Positions 6,687 through 11,564 of a stretch of DNA of 11,564 nucleotides are shown here, piece after piece. Position 1 is the stretch's first letter, and each line of letters begins with the position of its first letter. The notes below the pieces were generated by a model that had not been told where the DNA came from, did not search any database, and was given only the letters and a program-made list of their open reading frames with translations. The position numbers and the translations under genes are program-made. This stretch comes from Clostridium sp. UBA1056 (lineage in GTDB: Bacteria; Bacillota; Clostridia; Clostridiales; Clostridiaceae), in the NCBI GenBank assembly GCA_002316385.1, contig DCDL01000004.1, positions 71,406 through 82,969 on the forward strand, read 5' to 3'.

Positions 6687-7730
6687 CTAATATGAATCAT
6701 ATATGTTCGAAATTTTACTATTTATTTCATCCACCACAGTATCAAGAACAGCTATAACTTTATCATAATGAATTCTTGTAGGGCCTATAACCCCTATAGT
6801 TCCCATAATACGTCCATTACAGCTGTAGCTAGCAGTGATTATACTACATTCCTTGGCACATTCTACAAAGTTTTCTTCTCCTATACTAATGAATAGAGAA
6901 TCTCTATTCATTTTGCTAAGAATTTGATTTAGATTTTCCTCACTATTTATTAGACCTAAAAATGCCTTTGCTTTATCTATGTTATTATATTCAGGATAAT
7001 TGAATATATTTGTAGCACCCTTAGTATAAATTTCAATGGAATCTCCCAACACTAGAGTTTCATGAAGGACAGGAATTATACTATCAAATATCTCTTCATA
7101 TCCAACTAATTCACTTTTTAAATTTACAAGAAAATCTAAAGTTATTTGCTCTATACTAATTCCTACAAGTAGTCTATTGAGAGCATTATTCACTTTTATT
7201 AGTTTATTGTCATCTACTGGATTTGTTACTCTAATAGTATTATTTTTTATATTACCATTGTCTGTTATTATAGTAGATAAAATTATATGTTTTTCTATTG
7301 CTAATAATTTTATATACTTAATACTAGACTTTTTAACAGGAGCAACTTTTACTACAGAAGTCAGTCTAGTAATATTAGAAAGTACCTCTATGGCACCTTT
7401 AATTATACTATCTATTTCACTAATAGATGTATCCTTTATTAGATCATGTCTTATAGTTTCATGCTCTTCTTCTGTAAGCCTACTAGGGGTCATAAGTCTA
7501 TCTACGTAAAGTCTATACCCCTTATCAGAAGGTCGTCTTCCAGAGGATGAATGTAATTGTTCTAGAAATCCCATTTCTTCAAGATCAGCCATTTCATTTC
7601 TAATAGTAGCCGAACTTATTCCTAAATCGTATTTCTTAGATATGGTTCTTGAACCTACAGGTTCTCCATAAGTTATATAATCATCTATTATAGCCTGCAA
7701 GATTTTAATTTTTCTTTCATCCATATCCAT
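6687..7730 (-). CDS. hrcA: Heat-inducible transcription repressor HrcA
   Basis: The repressor of class I heat-shock genes; it binds CIRCE, and its activity is maintained by the GroE chaperonin (known for the family). The product has 347 residues, the usual length. The N-terminal winged-helix DNA-binding domain spans about 1-75 (VGSRTISKKYDLGISSATIRNEMADLEEMGFL, ending SSGRRPSDKGYRLYVD). The rest is the dimerisation and GAF-like domain, ending with the conserved GTIGVIGPTRIHYDKVIAVLDTVVDEI. The start ATG follows AGAGGTGAT; a second ATG two codons later is possible. It is the first gene of the operon, and its promoter carries the CIRCE element it recognises, so it should be autoregulated. grpE follows after a short gap with no terminator. 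Confidence 0.97.
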   Translation of the reverse strand: MDMDERKIKILQAIIDDYITYGEPVGSRTISKKYDLGISSATIRNEMADLEEMGFLEQLHSSSGRRPSDKGYRLYVDRLMTPSRLTEEEHETIRHDLIKDTSISEIDSIIKGAIEVLSNITRLTSVVKVAPVKKSSIKYIKLLAIEKHIILSTIITDNGNIKNNTIRVTNPVDDNKLIKVNNALNRLLVGISIEQITLDFLVNLKSELVGYEEIFDSIIPVLHETLVLGDSIEIYTKGATNIFNYPEYNNIDKAKAFLGLINSEENLNQILSKMNRDSLFISIGEENFVECAKECSIITASYSCNGRIMGTIGVIGPTRIHYDKVIAVLDTVVDEINSKISNIYDSY

Positions 7731-7745
7731 TTTATCACCTCTTTG

Positions 7746-7772
7746 TTAGCACTCACCGCTCATGAGTGCTAA
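7746..7772. promoter_or_regulatory. CIRCE operator (HrcA binding site)
   Basis: A perfect CIRCE inverted repeat TTAGCACTC-N9-GAGTGCTAA, matching the published consensus in both arms. It lies 15 bp upstream of the hrcA start codon and just downstream of the promoter, so it also forms a hairpin in the 5' leader. I see no other CIRCE in the window, so the four chaperone genes depend on this one. Confidence 0.98.
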
Positions 7773-7785
7773 TGACTATATTTAA

Positions 7786-7814
7786 TATATATCACTTATA
7801 AAATTTAATGTCAA
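7786..7814 (-). promoter_or_regulatory. Sigma-A promoter of the hrcA-grpE-dnaK-dnaJ operon
   Basis: A consensus -35 TTGACA (7809-7814) with a -10 of TATATA at 17-bp spacing (7786-7791), or TATATT at 19 bp (7784-7789). The expected start point near 7779 lies directly before CIRCE, the standard class I arrangement. The -35 lies only 17 bp after the hemW stop, with no terminator between. Confidence 0.8.
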
Positions 7815-7831
7815 TATCATTCATAAATTAT

Positions 7832-8959
7832 TTACAAAATAAAATCTGCCATAATTTGATTGCTAATTTCTATTCCTCTTTTAGTAAGATATAGTCTATT
7901 ACCTTCTAAATTTAATAGATTCAAATTTATATATTTATTTATAACATCTTTATATTTTTCAAAGATAGATATGTTGAATCTTCTACTAAATTCTTCTACG
8001 CTTATGCCTTCAATTTTTCTTAATCCTAAAAACATAAACTCCTCCATATCATCCTTTAATGAATTAGTATTCCTCTCCACAACTGCTGATTTTTTACTTT
8101 TAATATTCATAATATATGGTGTGATTTTTTCTTCATTTCTATACCTCTGGCCATTAACATAAGAATGGGAAGAGGAACCACACCCAATATAATTTTCTAG
8201 ATTCCAATATATTTTATTATGCTTACACTCTAATCTATCCTTTGCAAAATTAGAAATCTCGTATTGATGATATCCTTTTGATGTCAAGAAATTAATAGCT
8301 TCAGCATACATATTTCTTTCCACTTCTTCACTAGGTAAAATTAATTTATCTTTCTCATAAAGATCAAAAAATCTGGTTCCCTCCTCTATAATTAAACTAT
8401 AGCAAGATATGTGCTCTGGATTTAACTCTACAACTTGGGTCAAAGTTTCTTTCCACTGATTTAAACTTTGATTTGGTAATCCAAACATTAAATCTACATT
8501 TATATTATTAAAACCAAAGTTTCTTAGCATTTCATAGCTATGTTTAAAATCTTCAAGAGAGTGAATTCTTCCTAATGACTTAAGATGACACTGCTGGACT
8601 GCTTGAAGTCCCATAGAAATTCTATTTACTCCCATGTTTTTGAATATCTTTAGTTGTTCTTCATTAAAAGTTTTAGGATTTCCTTCTATTGTAAACTCAA
8701 AACCTTCCTCTATCCTGTTTAATTTTTTTATAGATTTTTCTATAACTTCCCAACCTTCAATGCACAAATAGGTGGGAGTTCCCCCACCTATAAATATTGT
8801 GCTTATAATTTTATCTTGGCAAGAAACTTCAATTTCTTCACTTAATGCTTTAGCATAGTCTATCATTAGACCTTCTTTGCCACTATAGGAAGGAAAATCA
8901 CAGTAATGACATTTCATTTTACAAAAGGGTATATGAATATATAATCCTACTGTGTTCAT
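7832..8959 (-). CDS. hemW: Radical SAM haem chaperone HemW
   Basis: A 375-residue radical-SAM protein of the HemN/HemW group. The cluster-binding motif is CKMKCHYCDF (Cys13, Cys17, Cys20), followed by the SAM-binding GGGTP (58-62). The residue pattern after the third cysteine is CxF, typical of HemW, and not the CxC of true coproporphyrinogen dehydrogenase HemN. The protein is also shorter than HemN, so it should be annotated as HemW and not as a haem-biosynthesis oxidase. HemW proteins elsewhere bind haem and aid its insertion; that role here is inference from the family. The C-terminal HemN_C-like domain is present (FMFLGLRKIEGISVEEF). A good AAGGAG ribosome binding site lies 7 nt before the ATG. 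It follows lepA by 40 bp, so the two are probably co-transcribed, and no terminator separates it from the hrcA promoter. Confidence 0.94.
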   Translation of the reverse strand: MNTVGLYIHIPFCKMKCHYCDFPSYSGKEGLMIDYAKALSEEIEVSCQDKIISTIFIGGGTPTYLCIEGWEVIEKSIKKLNRIEEGFEFTIEGNPKTFNEEQLKIFKNMGVNRISMGLQAVQQCHLKSLGRIHSLEDFKHSYEMLRNFGFNNINVDLMFGLPNQSLNQWKETLTQVVELNPEHISCYSLIIEEGTRFFDLYEKDKLILPSEEVERNMYAEAINFLTSKGYHQYEISNFAKDRLECKHNKIYWNLENYIGCGSSSHSYVNGQRYRNEEKITPYIMNIKSKKSAVVERNTNSLKDDMEEFMFLGLRKIEGISVEEFSRRFNISIFEKYKDVINKYINLNLLNLEGNRLYLTKRGIEISNQIMADFIL

Positions 8960-8999
8960 TTTTCTTCTCCTTTTATCATTTATATATACCTAAACTTAA

Positions 9000-10805
9000 C
9001 TAGTCAACTTTAAGTACTGCCATGAATGCTTCTTGTGGAACTTCAACACTTCCCACTTGTCTCATTCTCTTCTTACCTTCTTTTTGTTTTTCAAGAAGCT
9101 TCTTCTTTCTTGAAATATCTCCACCATAGCACTTAGCAAGTACGTCTTTTCTCATAGCTTTTACAGTTTCTCTAGCTATTATTTTTGCTCCTATAGCTGC
9201 TTGAATTGGTACTTCAAACATCTGTCTTGGAATTATTTCCTTAAGCTTTTCTGTCATAGCTCTTCCTCTGTGGTAAGCTCTATCTGCTGGAACTATCATT
9301 GATAGTGCATCCACAACATCTCCATTAAGTAATATATCAAGCTTAACAAGTTCAGTTCTCTTATATCCTTTAAGCTCATAGTCAAAGGATGCATATCCTC
9401 TAGTTCTAGATTTTAAAGCATCAAAGAAATCATATACTATTTCATTAAGTGGAATATCATAGTTAATTACAACTCTTGTTTCTTCAATATATTGCATATC
9501 TATGAAAGTTCCTCTCTTTTCTTGGCATAGCTCCATGATTGCTCCTACATAATCTGAAGGTGCTATAATAGAAGCTTTTACTTCTGGTTCTTCCATATAA
9601 GATATTTCGCTTGGTTCTGGTAAATTAGTTGGGTTTGTAATCTCTATAATCTCACCATCTGTCTTAGCTACTTTATAAACAACGGAAGGTGCAGTGGTGA
9701 TTATATCTAGATTAAATTCTCTTTCAATTCTCTCTTGAATTATCTCCATGTGAAGTAAACCTAGGAATCCACATCTAAATCCGAAGCCTAAAGCTATGGA
9801 TGTCTCTGGTTCAAAGGATAAAGCTGCATCATTAAGCTGTAGCTTTTCAAGCGCTTCCTTTAAAGCTTCATATTTAGCTCCATCTACAGGGTATATACCA
9901 CTAAATACCATAGGTATAGCTGGCCTATATCCTTCTAGTGGATCTGCTGTAGGTCTGTTAGCTTCTGTGATAGTATCTCCAGCTCTAGCATCTTTTACAT
10001 TTCTAATTGCTGCACTTAAATATCCAACATCTCCTGCTCTAAGTTCCTCCACCTTCAATGGTCCTGGAGTAAATACTCCAACCTCTGTTACATCATATAC
10101 TTTATTAGTATTCATTAGTTTAATCTTAGTTCCTGGTTTTACTACTCCGTCAAATACTCTTATATAAGTTACTACACCCTTATAGGAGTCATAGTAAGAG
10201 TCAAAGATTAAAGCCTTAAGAGGAGCTTCTTCATCTCCACCGGGTGCTGGAACTTTCTCTATAACAGTTTTAATTACATCCTCTATGTTTAATCCTGTTT
10301 TAGCAGATATTAATGGTGCATCATCTGCTGGAATTCCTATAACATCTTCAATTTCTTGCTTAACCTCATCAGGTCTCGCACTTTGAAGGTCTATTTTATT
10401 TATAACTGGAGCAATTTCTAAGTCATGATCTAATGCTAAATAGCAGTTTGCAAGGGTTTGTGCTTGTATACCTTGAGTTGCATCTACAACTAATATAGCT
10501 CCTTCACAAGCGGCTAAGCTTCTAGAAACCTCATAGTTAAAATCTACGTGACCTGGAGTATCTATTAGGTTCAGAATGTATTCTTCCCCCTCTTCGGTTC
10601 TATGTATAAGTCTTGCTGCCTGAGCTTTGATTGTAATTCCTCTTTCTCTTTCTAACTCCATATTATCTAATACTTGTTCTTCCATCTCTCTAGCTGTTAA
10701 AGTACCTGTTTTCTCAAGTAATCTATCCGCTAAAGTAGATTTACCATGGTCTATGTGTGCTACTATAGAAAAATTTCTTATATGTTTTTGTCTGTTAGTT
10801 TGCAT
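9000..10805 (-). CDS. lepA: Elongation factor 4 (LepA)
   Basis: A ribosome-associated translational GTPase of 601 residues (usual length). G1 is AHIDHGKST (16-24), switch I holds RGITI (55-59), G3 is DTPGH (82-86) and G4 is NKID (136-139). EF-G-like domains II, III and V follow, then the LepA-specific C-terminal domain (AKCYGGDISRKKKLLEKQKEGKKRM), which separates it from EF-G and from TypA. The codon immediately before the ATG is an in-frame TAG, so the start cannot be moved upstream. The ribosome binding site is atypical, GGGGG (10817-10821) at an 11-nt spacing. The gene leads a lepA-hemW unit driven by the promoter at 11009-11039. Identity is secure. Confidence 0.97.
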   Translation of the reverse strand: MQTNRQKHIRNFSIVAHIDHGKSTLADRLLEKTGTLTAREMEEQVLDNMELERERGITIKAQAARLIHRTEEGEEYILNLIDTPGHVDFNYEVSRSLAACEGAILVVDATQGIQAQTLANCYLALDHDLEIAPVINKIDLQSARPDEVKQEIEDVIGIPADDAPLISAKTGLNIEDVIKTVIEKVPAPGGDEEAPLKALIFDSYYDSYKGVVTYIRVFDGVVKPGTKIKLMNTNKVYDVTEVGVFTPGPLKVEELRAGDVGYLSAAIRNVKDARAGDTITEANRPTADPLEGYRPAIPMVFSGIYPVDGAKYEALKEALEKLQLNDAALSFEPETSIALGFGFRCGFLGLLHMEIIQERIEREFNLDIITTAPSVVYKVAKTDGEIIEITNPTNLPEPSEISYMEEPEVKASIIAPSDYVGAIMELCQEKRGTFIDMQYIEETRVVINYDIPLNEIVYDFFDALKSRTRGYASFDYELKGYKRTELVKLDILLNGDVVDALSMIVPADRAYHRGRAMTEKLKEIIPRQMFEVPIQAAIGAKIIARETVKAMRKDVLAKCYGGDISRKKKLLEKQKEGKKRMRQVGSVEVPQEAFMAVLKVD

Positions 10806-11002
10806 CTACTTAATTACCCCCGTAAATTTATATTAATTCTTTACTAAATACTATAAGTTAAGAGATATTAATTTACCCATCTTACATTCTTATTGCTTCC
10901 TTCAATTTATGGCTTTTAGTTTTTTACTTTATTTATTAAAGTTTTAGTAAAGTTATTCTTCCTAATCTAATTATCAACTATACTAAGTTAGATAATAAAC
11001 CA
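10806..11002 (-). other. Long lepA leader (5' untranslated region)
   Basis: If the promoter at 11009-11039 is used, lepA has a leader of about 195 nt with no open reading frame carrying a ribosome binding site. Near its 5' end a stem of 10 bp with one bulged A is visible (10970-10979 with 10986-10996, 6-nt loop). A weaker TTTACT/AGTAAA pairing lies at 10923-10951. I recognise no known riboswitch class, and no intrinsic terminator is evident. Confidence 0.45.
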
Positions 11003-11008
11003 AGATAA

Positions 11009-11039
11009 ATTATACCATAATATAAAGGTTTATTGTCAA
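11009..11039 (-). promoter_or_regulatory. Promoter of lepA-hemW with extended -10
   Basis: Minus-strand consensus TTGACA (11034-11039) and consensus TATAAT (11009-11014), with TGG directly before the -10, an extended -10 element. The spacer is 19 bp, longer than ideal, which the extended -10 may compensate for. It begins 23 bp after the stop of the upstream small gene, and no terminator separates them, so read-through is also possible. Confidence 0.65.
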
Positions 11040-11062
11040 TATAGTTTATAATGTTATACTTT

Positions 11063-11335
11063 TTATTGGAAGATTAAATCTTTAATATTGTCTCCTATAA
11101 CTTTAATGCCCTTAATAAAACCCTTAAAAGGCTCGCCATTTAAAATTATATTAAACTCTCCTACATCTATATTAATCTTTGATAACCCTTCATTACTAGT
11201 TACATAAAAGCTTGAGTTCTGCCTTACAACTTGGGGTAAAGTCATATTTACCTTTAAAATACCATATATCATAAAAACTATAGAGCCTATTATTAAAATT
11301 TTACATATTCTTCTCCTTAATATTTTAGTATTCAT
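11063..11335 (-). CDS. Small single-span membrane protein, unknown function
   Basis: A 90-residue protein of no family I recognise. A basic N-terminus (RRR at 7-9) precedes one hydrophobic segment (about 12-28), predicting an N-in, C-out membrane anchor. About 60 residues of mixed polar sequence follow with alternating beta-like hydrophobicity (INIDVGEFNIILNGEPF). There are no C-terminal cysteines or obvious catalytic motifs. Coding status is supported by a strong AAAGGAG ribosome binding site 6-7 nt before the ATG and by codon use like its neighbours. It lies just upstream of the lepA promoter. In sporulating clostridia the region upstream of lepA often contains sporulation genes such as gpr and spoIIP; this gives a context for a guess, but nothing in the protein itself shows a sporulation role. 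Confidence 0.75.
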   Translation of the reverse strand: MNTKILRRRICKILIIGSIVFMIYGILKVNMTLPQVVRQNSSFYVTSNEGLSKINIDVGEFNIILNGEPFKGFIKGIKVIGDNIKDLIFQ

Positions 11336-11377
11336 AATTCTCTCCTTTGCATAAAAAAAGCTACTTCATTTTCTATG

Positions 11378-11415
11378 AAAAATCAGATCTCACTCTAAAT
11401 ATTCAACTGATTTTT
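11378..11415. repeat. AT-rich inverted repeat upstream of the small membrane gene
   Basis: AAAAATCAG (11378-11386) pairs perfectly with CTGATTTTT (11407-11415) around a 20-nt loop. T-tracts end the stem in both directions (seven T on the plus strand, five on the minus). It could be a weak second terminator for the off-window gene, or a leader hairpin of the small membrane gene. A weak minus-strand promoter-like pair, TTGAAA (11415-11420) and TAGAGT (11392-11397), overlaps it. Confidence 0.4.
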
Positions 11416-11420
11416 TTCAA

Positions 11421-11453
11421 TAAAAAAAGCACCTCATATTTAATGATGTACTT
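11421..11453 (-). terminator. Intrinsic terminator of an off-window upstream gene
   Basis: On the minus strand AAGTACATCAT and ATGAGGTGCTT pair as an 11-bp stem with one A·G mismatch and one U·G pair around a TAAAT loop. Seven T residues run from the end of the stem. This is a classical intrinsic terminator for a minus-strand gene lying beyond 11564, and it isolates the small membrane gene from it. Confidence 0.75.
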
Positions 11454-11470
11454 ATTCTTACACTTTTATT

Positions 11471-11543
11471 CACAAGTGATCCTCTAAATCCACGATTTAA
11501 CTAGGTGAACTTACTCATTTGAACGAAATGAAGGGGCTTTCAC
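11471..11543. repeat. Second, inverted copy of the dispersed palindromic repeat
   Basis: GAACTTACTCATTTGAAC (11507-11524) is the exact reverse complement of 3876-3893. Sequence beyond it is also related (reverse complement GAAAGCCCCTTCATTTC, compared with GGAAACTCCTTTTCACTTT before 3876). On its other side a palindrome TAAATC-CAC-GATTTA (11485-11499) matches the TAAATC/GATTTA palindrome at 3939-3953. It lacks the CCAAATT core of the 3.9-kb copies. The outer AAGT/ACTT ends (11474-11477, 11509-11512) are kept. It lies in opposite orientation to the 3.9-kb copies. Confidence 0.65.
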
Positions 11544-11564
11544 AAAATATATCACTAATCTTAT

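Noticed and set aside
7832..8959. Annotation of this gene as oxygen-independent coproporphyrinogen III oxidase (HemN)
   Set aside because: The CxxxCxxCxF motif and the length fit HemW; HemN has CxxxCxxCxC and is longer.
9796..10167. 123-codon plus-strand frame opposite lepA
   Set aside because: Serine/leucine-rich antisense shadow of a confidently identified gene, with no start signals.
11500..11564. C-terminal coding end of an off-window minus-strand gene
   Set aside because: Two frames stay open for some 15-17 codons but end within the repeat, and the sequence aligns with the non-coding repeat near 3.9 kb, so coding cannot be supported.

Overview
The window is strongly AT-rich DNA with a compact, entirely minus-strand gene set. 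It carries near-perfect Bacillota-type signals: AGGAGG-like ribosome binding sites, TTGACA/TATAAT promoters, intrinsic terminators and one textbook CIRCE operator. Gene order (lepA-hemW-hrcA-grpE-dnaK-dnaJ-...-prmA) and protein character (a DnaK with a Gram-positive-type NBD, full-length HrcA) point to a Clostridium sensu stricto or a close relative. The species cannot be fixed from the sequence alone.

Layout in the direction of transcription (high to low coordinates). (1) 11336-11564 holds the tail of an off-window transcription unit: part of a dispersed palindromic repeat, then an intrinsic terminator. (2) A 90-residue single-span membrane protein of unknown function lies at 11063-11335. 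(3) A TTGACA / extended -10 promoter and a leader of about 195 nt precede lepA (EF4), with hemW 40 nt further on. (4) A TTGACA promoter and CIRCE drive the class I heat-shock operon hrcA-grpE-dnaK-dnaJ. grpE most likely starts at a TTG. (5) dnaK and dnaJ are separated by 391 bp without genes, holding a terminator-like hairpin, two tandem copies of a long hairpin unit and a pair of mini-hairpins. (6) After a perfect-stem terminator downstream of dnaJ comes an independently transcribed YitT-family membrane protein, closed by its own 17-bp terminator. (7) prmA follows with its own candidate promoter.

Functionally this is a proteostasis and translation neighbourhood. HrcA represses through CIRCE. 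GrpE and DnaJ are the nucleotide-exchange factor and J-protein of DnaK. LepA acts on ribosomes, and PrmA methylates ribosomal protein L11. HemW is a haem-handling radical-SAM protein. The YitT-family gene is the odd one out and splits prmA from the chaperone genes.

The genes themselves are ordinary. The part most worth a second look is non-coding: a repeat family in the dnaK-dnaJ gap with a relative in opposite orientation near 11.5 kb. The differences between its two tandem copies fall only at unpaired positions or at a position that stays a G-U pair in the operon mRNA. I found no defence system, CRISPR array, transposase, tRNA or rRNA.
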